This document shows positions 1 to 4,908 of a DNA stretch of 8,572 bases, in pieces; the stretch's first letter is position 1; every line of letters begins with the position of its first letter. The notes under the pieces are model-generated. The model was not told the origin of the DNA and did no database searches. It saw nothing but the letters and a program-made list of their open reading frames with translations. This DNA comes from JAVEWJ01 sp034004605 (GTDB lineage: Bacteria; Patescibacteriota; Gracilibacteria; UBA1369; LOWO2-01-FULL-3), in NCBI GenBank assembly GCA_034004605.1, contig JAVEWJ010000009.1, forward strand, positions 1-8,572, in the 5' to 3' direction. Made by a program: the position numbers and the translations under genes.

Positions 1-125
1 AATGCGCAAAATGCTTTTGTATAAGGTTTCCCCGAATTTGACGGATTATCATCTAAAGATTACTCTTTAGTGAGCCCAAATAAAGAATTTCCATACCAAT
101 AAAGGCTTTAGGAAATCGTTTCTTT
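1..125 (-). ncRNA. Group I intron in a tRNA gene (5' part only)
   Basis: Read on the minus strand, this follows a tRNA 5' half that stops inside the anticodon loop. Several group I elements are visible. An internal guide GGGCU (77 to 73) can pair with the exon end GGCUU (130 to 126), giving the expected U-G wobble at the splice site. An extended P1 hairpin pairs 125-121 with 86-82 and 116-111 with 92-87. A perfect 7-bp P2-like hairpin occupies 53-59/64-70. The conserved P element, ending in GGGGAAACC (33 to 25), marks P3/P4. The order guide, P2, P element resembles the small cyanobacterial tRNA-Leu introns (IC3 type, from memory). The catalytic core (Q, R, S, P7) and the 3' splice site lie beyond position 1. 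No homing endonuclease is visible. Self-splicing is inferred. Confidence 0.8.
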
Positions 126-159
126 AAGCCGACTGCTCTAACCCCTGAGCTACAGGCCC
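126..159 (-). tRNA. tRNA 5' exon (interrupted gene, identity uncertain)
   Basis: The minus strand from 159 reads as the first 34 nt of a tRNA: acceptor strand GGGCCTG, T8 A9, D-stem GCTC/GAGC closing an 8-nt loop, A26, anticodon stem GTCGG, then C32 T33 T34. The sequence then departs into a group I intron. The 3' half (anticodon 3' stem, variable loop, T arm, acceptor) must lie beyond the window. If splicing follows nucleotide 34, the anticodon begins with U. The short D-loop and G1-G2-G3 acceptor do not look like a tRNA-Leu, the classical host of such introns; Lys(UUU), Ile(UAU) or Val(UAC) remain possible. It is transcribed away from rpsT. Confidence 0.85.
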
Positions 160-190
160 AATTTTTCAAAAAACTTAAAAAAGCGAAGTT

Positions 191-218
191 ATCTTAATAC
201 AATTTTTCAAAAATTCAA
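191..218 (-). promoter_or_regulatory. Candidate sigma70-type promoter for the tRNA gene
   Basis: On the minus strand there is TTGAAT (218-213), a 16-nt spacer and TAAGAT (196-191). Transcription would start about 25 nt before the mature tRNA 5' end at 159. The region is very AT-rich, so chance matches are likely. Confidence 0.4.
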
Positions 219-234
219 AGATATTTTCAAAAAT

Positions 235-265
235 AAAAATGCCCCCGTTTCGAAGGGACATTTTT
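235..265 (-). terminator. Intrinsic terminator after rpsT
   Basis: On the minus strand, AAAAATGTCCC pairs with GGGGCATTTTT (about 11 bp including one G-T pair), with a loop rich in TTCGAAAC. The hairpin starts 26 nt past the rpsT stop, and its 3' arm ends in a T-run followed by further T-rich sequence. The arms are symmetric, so it could also stop plus-strand transcripts. Confidence 0.75.
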
Positions 266-290
266 CAGTATTGTAAAGAACGATTGAAAC

Positions 291-569
291 CTATTTTGCG
301 ACCTTTTCTTCAAGTGCTTTTATCTCTCTTGCGAGTCTGGCTTTTCTTCTGGAAGCTGTGTTTTTGTGTAATAAATGTTTTTTCACTGCCATATCAATCA
401 CTTTATATGTTCTTGAAAGTTGTTTTTTAGCATCATCCACTTTTCCTTCAGAAATCATTTGTAAATTGGTCTTGAAAACAGTTTTCACTTTTGTCTTAAG
501 AGGGAGGTTTTTCTCCTGATTCTTAAGGCTCTTTTTCATTTGTCTGATTGCGGACTTTATAATTGGCAT
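291..569 (-). CDS. rpsT: Small ribosomal subunit protein bS20
   Basis: This 92-residue, strongly basic, helical protein matches S20 in length and pattern: MPIIKSAIRQMKKS at the start, a central KTVFKTNLQ segment, and the conserved KHLLHKNTASRRKARL toward the C-terminus, followed by the usual short lysine-rich end. S20 is a primary binder of 16S rRNA in the 30S subunit. The gene is monocistronic: a good promoter lies 27 nt upstream and an intrinsic terminator 26 nt downstream. The ATG is preceded by A/T-rich sequence with no Shine-Dalgarno motif, as elsewhere in this window. The stop is TAG. The next gene on this strand is the intron-split tRNA, which appears to have its own promoter. Confidence 0.95.
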   Translation of the reverse strand: MPIIKSAIRQMKKSLKNQEKNLPLKTKVKTVFKTNLQMISEGKVDDAKKQLSRTYKVIDMAVKKHLLHKNTASRRKARLAREIKALEEKVAK

Positions 570-595
570 ATTTCTTTTTTAAAATTTACGGTCGA

Positions 596-624
596 ATTTT
601 ATTTACTTTATCTCAATAAGTCAA
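596..624 (-). promoter_or_regulatory. Sigma70-type promoter of rpsT
   Basis: On the minus strand there is TTGACT (624-619), exactly 17 nt of spacer, then TAAAAT (601-596). Each hexamer matches 5 of 6 consensus positions. A start near 589 gives a leader of about 20 nt before the rpsT ATG at 569. Confidence 0.7.
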
Positions 625-774
625 CAAAACAACGAATTTCCAGGCATCAAAATTCTAATTTAGTTGACAAAACAATAAATATATGACGAAACAACACAAG
701 AAACTTAGTGAAAAAATTCTTCCAAAAAAAAAAAATCCGTGTATTATCTCTATATAAAACATAACCTTATTTCT

Positions 775-1137
775 ATGTTTAAGACTTTGAAATCTCTGGT
801 CGCCGGAGTGGTAGGCGGAGCCGTTTTGGGCGTTTTATTCGCACCTAAAAAAGGATCCGAATTAAGAAAAGACATTCAAAAAGACCCGGTCAACGCAGTA
901 AAAGGCGCAGCAAAGACTATGGGCGATGATATTTCCATTACTGCAAAGACGGTTGCAAAAGACGAAAATGTGAAAAAAGGACTCGAAAAAGCAAAAGAAT
1001 TAAGTTCAAAAGCAAAAGACAAAGCAGAAGAACTATACACGGAAAATGTACCAAAAAACCACAGAAAGAAAATCGAAAAAACGATAAACAAAGGCGTTAA
1101 AAAAGCCAAAGAAATAGTGAAGAAAATCAAAAACTAA
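775..1137 (+). CDS. YtxH-family small membrane-associated protein
   Basis: The protein has 120 residues. One hydrophobic, glycine- and alanine-rich segment (about 8-23) runs straight into LFAPKKGSELRKD, the hallmark of the YtxH / gas-vesicle-like family (a glycine-rich membrane helix followed by FAPxxGxxxR). Residues 30-120 are lysine- and glutamate-rich and should form long amphipathic helix or coiled coil, ending in a very basic tail. YtxH proteins are common stress- or envelope-associated proteins without a defined biochemical role. The ATG at 775 is preferred over an in-frame GTG at 739, because it places the hydrophobic segment at the N-terminus as in the family. No Shine-Dalgarno sequence is visible, and a run of 12 A (724-735) lies upstream. 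Its TAA stop overlaps the converging folD stop by 4 nt. Confidence 0.75.
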   Translation: MFKTLKSLVAGVVGGAVLGVLFAPKKGSELRKDIQKDPVNAVKGAAKTMGDDISITAKTVAKDENVKKGLEKAKELSSKAKDKAEELYTENVPKNHRKKIEKTINKGVKKAKEIVKKIKN

Positions 1138-1991
1138 ATCTTTCTTTTCGCGGATTTTACAAGATTTTCAACAAGACAAGCTACAGTCATAGGGCCGACA
1201 CCACCGGGAACGGGAGTAAGGAAGTCGGCCTTTTTTAGCACTTCCTCAAACACCACATCTCCGTGCATTTTGCCCTTTTCGTCTCTCGAAAAGCCCACAT
1301 CAATCACCGTCGCGCCCTTTTTCACCATTTCACCCTTTATAAAACCGGGTTTTCCAACTCCCACGCACAAAATATCGGCACGAATCGTATGAAAAGTGAT
1401 ATTTTTTGTCTTAGAATGACAAAGCGTTACAGTAGCATTTCGATTCGACAACATTACGGAAAGAGGCTTTCCTACGATATTACTTCGTCCTATCACCACT
1501 ACCTCTTTGCCCTCAATGGGTATTTCGTAGTGTTCAAGAAGCCGAATAACACCGAGCGGAGTAGCCGGTGGATAAACATCCTCCTCTTTTTTTAGTAGCA
1601 AATTTCCCATTGAATAAGCTGTAAAACCATCTACATCTTTTTCCGGAGAAATCGCGTGAATCACATCATCCTCCACAATATGAGAGGGGAGCGGCACCTG
1701 CACCAAAATCCCGTGAACAGAGTCATCGGCATTAAGATCTTCAATTTTTAAAATGAGTTCATCTGTGGAAACACTTTTCCCAAATAATATTTCTTCATAT
1801 TTTGCGCCCACAAAATCAAGGGCCTGCTTTTTTTTCTTCACATAAGCCAAAGAAGCGCTATCGTCTCCCACAAGAACAATAGCGAGTTTCGGCACAACAC
1901 CGGAAGAACTTCCGATTTCAGCCACTTCTACCTTTAATTTTTCAAGCATTTCCTCGGAAAGATCCTTTCCGTCCAAAATTTCAGCTAACAT
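1134..1991 (-). CDS. folD: Bifunctional methylenetetrahydrofolate dehydrogenase / methenyltetrahydrofolate cyclohydrolase
   Basis: This full-length FolD has 285 residues. The enzyme interconverts 5,10-methylene-THF and 10-formyl-THF in the cytosol, using NADP(H). The N-terminal catalytic domain carries Tyr50 and Lys54 in YVKKK, Gln98 in GILVQVPLP, and KDVDGF with Asp121; these key residues sit at the same numbers as in E. coli FolD. The Rossmann domain has GRSNIVGKP (168-176), the ATVTLCHSKT segment and TPVPGGVGPMT (259-269). The usual PCTP motif reads PPATP (141-145), a mild departure. The gene starts inside the 3' end of the tmk-like gene (11-nt overlap), so the two are co-transcribed and probably translationally coupled. 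It is the last gene of dut-tmk-folD, a set that fits dTMP and one-carbon supply. Its stop overlaps that of the converging YtxH gene, and no terminator is visible between them. Confidence 0.96.
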   Translation of the reverse strand: MLAEILDGKDLSEEMLEKLKVEVAEIGSSSGVVPKLAIVLVGDDSASLAYVKKKKQALDFVGAKYEEILFGKSVSTDELILKIEDLNADDSVHGILVQVPLPSHIVEDDVIHAISPEKDVDGFTAYSMGNLLLKKEEDVYPPATPLGVIRLLEHYEIPIEGKEVVVIGRSNIVGKPLSVMLSNRNATVTLCHSKTKNITFHTIRADILCVGVGKPGFIKGEMVKKGATVIDVGFSRDEKGKMHGDVVFEEVLKKADFLTPVPGGVGPMTVACLVENLVKSAKRKI

Positions 1992-2592
1992 AGTTGTTTT
2001 CTTTCAAATAATTAAAAACGATATCCCATAAATTTTTTGCGGTATCCTCGATTTTTTCCTCCACATGCATTCTCTTCCAACCGAATTTTTCCGCAAGGTC
2101 TTCATGAACGACCCGACATTTTTCGGTAAGTTCGGTATTTTGTTCGTGCTTGTGTCCGCTTTCGACGCTTTCAAGTTTTCGCCTTCCTTCAAACAAAATC
2201 GCAAGGTCGGGTTCAAGAAGTTTTCTGTTTGCGTTTAAAATAAAATCTTCATCGATGCCTTTTGCGATTCCCCAAGCGATTCCGGTTCCCGTGTAATCCT
2301 CAGCAATTACAATATATCCTTCTTCAAGCATTTTTTTAAGCTCTGACTCGTATTGATAACGATTCAGCACATACCAAAGCTGAAATTCCTCGGGAGTAAT
2401 GTCCTCTCTAAATCCGGGAGTTCTAAGAACTTTATTTATATAAACGCCGGACGGTTCGATTTCATACACGGGATATTTGATTCTTTTCACCTTAAAACCA
2501 AGATCTATAAGCCTTTCCTTAAGTATTTCTGCATGAGTCGTTTTTCCAAGATTATTGATTCCGTAAATAGTGATAAATAAACCTTTTTCCAT
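1981..2592 (-). CDS. tmk: Thymidylate kinase-like P-loop nucleotide kinase
   Basis: The protein has 203 residues, about the normal length for dTMP kinase (dTMP to dTDP with ATP). A P-loop GINNLGKTT (11-19) follows a hydrophobic strand. KYPVYEIEPSG (39-49) and LWYVLNRYQ (72-80) align with the eukaryote-like TMP kinase layout (human RFP...IG and SANRWE). GYIVIAEDYTGTGIAWG (92-108) occupies the place of the DRY/DRH motif, and EPDLAILFEGRR (127-138) matches the PDL strand leading into the LID. The DR dipeptide of the DRY motif is replaced by Glu-Asp, so substrate preference or activity may differ. The position between dut and folD supports a role in dTTP synthesis. It starts 7 nt after the dut stop, without a Shine-Dalgarno sequence. 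The TGA stop lies inside folD. The family is fairly sure, the exact substrate less so. Confidence 0.8.
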   Translation of the reverse strand: MEKGLFITIYGINNLGKTTHAEILKERLIDLGFKVKRIKYPVYEIEPSGVYINKVLRTPGFREDITPEEFQLWYVLNRYQYESELKKMLEEGYIVIAEDYTGTGIAWGIAKGIDEDFILNANRKLLEPDLAILFEGRRKLESVESGHKHEQNTELTEKCRVVHEDLAEKFGWKRMHVEEKIEDTAKNLWDIVFNYLKENNYVS

Positions 2593-2599
2593 AATTAAG

Positions 2600-2698
2600 T
2601 TATTTTATTAAATCCGTAGAACCAAATCCGCCTCGACTTTCAATTTTAAAATCATCCTCGCTTTCCTCAATTTCAAACCGATCAACTCTCACGAAAAC
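2600..2698 (-). CDS. dut: dUTP diphosphatase, C-terminal fragment (5' end lost in assembly gap)
   Basis: Only the last 32 codons are present before the N-run. They read as a beta-rich segment, VFVRVDRFEIEE, followed by ESRGGFGSTD (22-31 of the fragment). This is motif V of trimeric dUTPases (R-G-x-x-G-F-G-S-T), the flexible arm that closes over the neighbouring subunit's active site. dUTPase converts dUTP to dUMP plus pyrophosphate, keeping uracil out of DNA and feeding dTMP synthesis. That fits the tmk-like gene beginning 7 nt downstream and folD after it. Motifs I-IV, the start codon and the operon promoter should all lie in the gap. The truncation comes from the assembly gap rather than from a visible mutation. 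Confidence 0.8.
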   Translation of the reverse strand, partial: VFVRVDRFEIEESEDDFKIESRGGFGSTDLIK

Positions 2699-2798
2699 NN
2701 NNNNNNNNNNNNNNNNNNNNNNNNNNNNNNNNNNNNNNNNNNNNNNNNNNNNNNNNNNNNNNNNNNNNNNNNNNNNNNNNNNNNNNNNNNNNNNNNNN
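2699..2798. other. Assembly gap (100 N)
   Basis: Exactly 100 undetermined bases, a conventional scaffold placeholder. Coding sequence runs into it from both sides: the dut tail on the minus strand, and the DUF1385 gene in frame from 2799 on the plus strand. The missing parts of these two genes plus a divergent promoter region would need several hundred bases, so the true distance is probably larger than 100. Confidence 0.98.
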
Positions 2799-3545
2799 AT
2801 CGTTAGGGGAGTGATAAACCTTTTTGAAATGATGTATTTGGGCACCGATTCCATAAATTTTTCCGCAAACGAATCGCTTCCGCCCGAGGAGAATAAAGGT
2901 GAAAAAAAGGGGAGTGGCCTTTCGGCTTTTTCCTTTGCCATTTCAATGATTGTGGCGCTAGCCCTGAGCATTTTTCTCTTCAAATTCGTTCCCCTGTTTC
3001 TTACTTCCCTACTGGAAGACAAAATCTCAATTGTAAAAGAGAATTTTATCGTTTTCAATCTCATCGACGGGGTACTTAAAATGTCAATTTTCCTGGGCTA
3101 TTTATTTCTCCTTACACTTTGGAAGGATTTTAGGAGAATTTTCGAATACCACGGCGCGGAGCACAAGTCCATTTTTAATTACGAACAAAACGAGCCACTT
3201 ACACCTGAAAACGCCAAGAAAAAATCAAGATTTCACCCCAGATGCGGTACAAGTTTTATTTTGATAGTATTTTTGATTTCAATTTTGGTTTACACATTTG
3301 TGCCGAAACAAGACTCATTTTTGGAAAATTTCGGCCTTAGATTGGCATTTTTACCGCTTATTGCCGGTATTTCATATGAATATCTGAAGTTGTCCGCGAA
3401 ACATTCAAAAAACTTCATAGTCAAGGCACTAATCGCTCCCGGCCTCTTCTTCCAAAAGCTCACCACCAGAGAACCGGATCTTTTACAGCTGGAAGTGGCT
3501 ATCGCCTCTCTAAACAGCGTTCTAAATGCCGAAGAACAAAAATAA
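2799..3545 (+). CDS. DUF1385 family multi-pass membrane protein (N-terminus lost in assembly gap)
   Basis: The frame is open from the gap edge, giving 248 residues. It begins IVRGVINLFEMMYLGTDS, equivalent to the family's segment around PxxRGxxxLxxSLxxG; the upstream start, with its GGQAVxEGVMM-type motif, must lie in the gap. The diagnostic block is present: an EYHGAEHKSI motif around residues 119-128 of the fragment, then a downstream HPRCGTSF motif. Hydrophobic segments surround it (about 41-70, 85-110, 150-167 and 175-200), predicting a 4-helix inner-membrane protein. The conserved His, Glu and Cys residues suggest metal binding, but no activity is established for the family. A GTG at 2811 is an arbitrary internal codon and not the real start. 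A hairpin terminator follows 10 nt after the TAA stop. Confidence 0.88.
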   Translation: MVRGVINLFEMMYLGTDSINFSANESLPPEENKGEKKGSGLSAFSFAISMIVALALSIFLFKFVPLFLTSLLEDKISIVKENFIVFNLIDGVLKMSIFLGYLFLLTLWKDFRRIFEYHGAEHKSIFNYEQNEPLTPENAKKKSRFHPRCGTSFILIVFLISILVYTFVPKQDSFLENFGLRLAFLPLIAGISYEYLKLSAKHSKNFIVKALIAPGLFFQKLTTREPDLLQLEVAIASLNSVLNAEEQK

Positions 3546-3555
3546 TCAAACACAA

Positions 3556-3589
3556 AAAAAACCGCCCGATATGTTCGAGGCGGTTTTTT
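3556..3589. terminator. Bidirectional intrinsic terminator between DUF1385 and rplA
   Basis: AAAAAACCGCC (3556-3566) pairs perfectly with GGCGGTTTTTT (3579-3589), and an inner CGA/TCG pairing extends the stem. A and T runs flank both sides, so it can stop plus transcripts from the DUF1385 gene (10 nt after its stop). It can also stop minus transcripts from rplA (10 nt after its stop). Confidence 0.9.
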
Positions 3590-3598
3590 AATAATTAT

Positions 3599-4303
3599 CT
3601 ATTTCATATTGGAAACACTCTCGAGAGCCGTATTTACATCGAGTTTAATCGAGGGGCCCATTGATGTTGTGACAACAATTGTTTTTATATAAGTACCTTT
3701 AGACGTAGCCGGTTTTATATCTTTAATGGTCTTGATAATTGTTCGAAGATTCTCAGCGAGTTTCGGAGCATCAAAAGATACTTTTCCGAAAAGATTGTGA
3801 ACATTTGCAAGCTTATCGAGACGAATCTCTATTTTACCTTTTTTAAGATCAGAGATTGTTTGAGCTACTTCCAAAGTAACTGTACCAGCTTTTGGGTTTG
3901 GCATGAGCTTTTTTTGTCCCAAAACTTTCGCAATTTTACCGAGAAGTTTCATTTGATCCGGTGTAGCGATAGCAACATCGAATTCAAGCCATCCGCCTTC
4001 AATTGCTGTGATAAGTTCCTCTGTTCCCGCCTTTACTGCGCCTGCACCGAGAGCTTCTTTCACTTTTCCATCATCTACGAATGCAACAACTCTTACATCT
4101 TTACCCGTTCCGTTTGGAAGAGATACGGTTGTACGAATGTTTTGTTCGGCGTGTTTAGGATCAAGTCCCAAATTTAAATGAACTTCGCAGCTTGCATCGA
4201 ATTTTGTCGGATTTGTCTTTTTAAGTAATTCACAAGCCTCATCAATCTCATAAAATCTATCTTCGATGAGTTTTTTTGCCTCAATGTACTTTTTTCCTGC
4301 CAT
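3599..4303 (-). CDS. rplA: Large ribosomal subunit protein uL1
   Basis: This protein has 234 residues, the same length as E. coli L1. It binds 23S rRNA at the mobile L1 stalk, which helps move deacylated tRNA to the E site. The family signature is clear: GKIAKVLGQKKLMPNPKAGT (122-141), with Gln-Lys-Lys where many bacteria have Gly-Pro-Arg-Gly or similar. The C-terminal region has TSKGTYIKTI and TSMGPSIKLD, typical of domain I. It follows rplK by 54 nt in the same transcription unit. In many bacteria L1 represses its own operon by binding the rplK leader; no L1-binding structure could be assigned with confidence here. No rplJ-rplL follows, as the next gene on the other strand converges from 3545. 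Confidence 0.96.
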   Translation of the reverse strand: MAGKKYIEAKKLIEDRFYEIDEACELLKKTNPTKFDASCEVHLNLGLDPKHAEQNIRTTVSLPNGTGKDVRVVAFVDDGKVKEALGAGAVKAGTEELITAIEGGWLEFDVAIATPDQMKLLGKIAKVLGQKKLMPNPKAGTVTLEVAQTISDLKKGKIEIRLDKLANVHNLFGKVSFDAPKLAENLRTIIKTIKDIKPATSKGTYIKTIVVTTSMGPSIKLDVNTALESVSNMK

Positions 4304-4329
4304 TTTAGTATTGGTTATGTGGTATTAGC

Positions 4330-4343
4330 GGCTTTATAAAGCC
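4330..4343 (-). promoter_or_regulatory. Perfect palindrome in the rplK-rplA spacer
   Basis: GGCTTTATAAAGCC is a 14-nt perfect palindrome in the middle of the 54-nt gap between rplK and rplA. In RNA it would form a 5-bp stem with a UAUA loop. No T-tract follows it on the minus strand, so it is not an intrinsic terminator. It could be a translational control element, an RNA processing site or a protein-binding site; the function is unknown. Confidence 0.35.
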
Positions 4344-4357
4344 TTCCACGAAATAAA

Positions 4358-4783
4358 TTATCCTTCAACTTTTACACCCATGCTTCTTGCGGTACCTGCA
4401 ATGATTTTCACCGCAGCATCCATATCGTTTGCATTTATATCAGCCATTTTCTCCTTTGCGATTTCTTCAAGTTGAGCTCTTGTGATAGTGCCAACTTTGT
4501 CTTTATTCGGTGTAGCTGATCCTTTTGGAATCTTAAGAGCCTTAGTGATTAAAACCGCTGCAGGCGTTGATTTCAAAACAAAAGTAAAAGATCTGTCTTC
4601 ATAAATTGTAACAATTACAGGTACGATTGTATCGCCCTTTTCTCTTGTAGCGTCATTGAATTTCATACAAAAATCCTGCATGTTTACACCGTGAGGACCG
4701 AGTGCCGTACCTACCGGAGGTGCGGGATTGGCCTTTCCTGCCTGTAATTGCAGTTTGACCATTGCTGTAATAGCTTTTGCCAT
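4358..4783 (-). CDS. rplK: Large ribosomal subunit protein uL11
   Basis: At 141 residues this is the normal length for L11. It has the N-terminal domain with KLQLQAGKANPAPPVGTALG (10-29), the proline-rich switch region where thiostrepton-type antibiotics act in other bacteria. The C-terminal RNA-binding domain ends with VKIIAGTARSMGVKVEG, matching the L11 signature. L11 binds the GTPase-associated centre of 23S rRNA at the base of the L7/L12 stalk. Here it leads a two-gene rplK-rplA unit with its own promoter (4827-4856), downstream of a terminator. It is thus separated from nusG, which usually lies directly upstream. The ATG has only A/T-rich sequence in front of it. Confidence 0.97.
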   Translation of the reverse strand: MAKAITAMVKLQLQAGKANPAPPVGTALGPHGVNMQDFCMKFNDATREKGDTIVPVIVTIYEDRSFTFVLKSTPAAVLITKALKIPKGSATPNKDKVGTITRAQLEEIAKEKMADINANDMDAAVKIIAGTARSMGVKVEG

Positions 4784-4826
4784 TATTTTAAGCGTTAATA
4801 ATTAAAACTGAGTGCGTAATGCTCAA

Positions 4827-4856
4827 ATTATTAAGTTATTTAAGCGAAAAAGTCAA
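4827..4856 (-). promoter_or_regulatory. Sigma70-type promoter of rplK-rplA
   Basis: On the minus strand there is TTGACT (4856-4851), an 18-nt spacer and AATAAT (4832-4827), which matches 5 of 6 consensus positions. It lies between the terminator of the upstream gene and rplK, giving a leader of about 35 nt. Confidence 0.65.
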
Positions 4857-4870
4857 ACAAAACTTCAAAC

Positions 4871-4898
4871 AAAAAAACCTTTTTCGATAATCGAAAAG
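4871..4898 (-). terminator. Intrinsic terminator of the secE-nusG-orf265 unit
   Basis: Read on the minus strand, CTTTTCGAT and ATCGAAAAAG form a hairpin (7 continuous pairs with a 3-nt loop, plus one beyond a bulge). Two G and a run of seven T follow it. It starts 10 nt after the stop of the 265-residue gene and lies just upstream of the rplK promoter. Confidence 0.75.
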
Positions 4899-4908
4899 TC
4901 TTCGTTTT

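Noticed and set aside
664..691. TTGACA at 664-669 as the promoter of the YtxH-like gene
   Set aside because: There is no acceptable -10 at 15-19 nt downstream. TATATA and TATTAT stretches near 742-756 are possible -10 elements, but without a matching -35. I left the promoter of this gene unassigned.
739..774. Upstream GTG start for the YtxH-like protein (12 extra residues)
   Set aside because: The extra residues are unlike the family, which begins just before its hydrophobic segment. The ATG at 775 gives that arrangement.
1981..2000. Possible UGA-as-glycine genetic code (Gracilibacteria/Absconditabacteria)
   Set aside because: The tmk-like gene ends with TGA at a natural length, inside the start of folD. 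Reading through would continue in a wrong frame within folD. The first triple-repeat gene also ends at TGA in an ATGA overlap, and no conserved gene carries an internal TGA.
2811..2813. GTG at 2811 as the start of the DUF1385 gene
   Set aside because: The frame is open from the gap edge, and the residues before it (IVRG) match the conserved family segment, so the real start lies in the gap.
4809..4825. Short inverted repeat TGAG...CTCA before rplK as an L1 autoregulatory site
   Set aside because: Only four Watson-Crick pairs, and it overlaps the expected transcription start. I could not match it to the known L1-binding mRNA fold.
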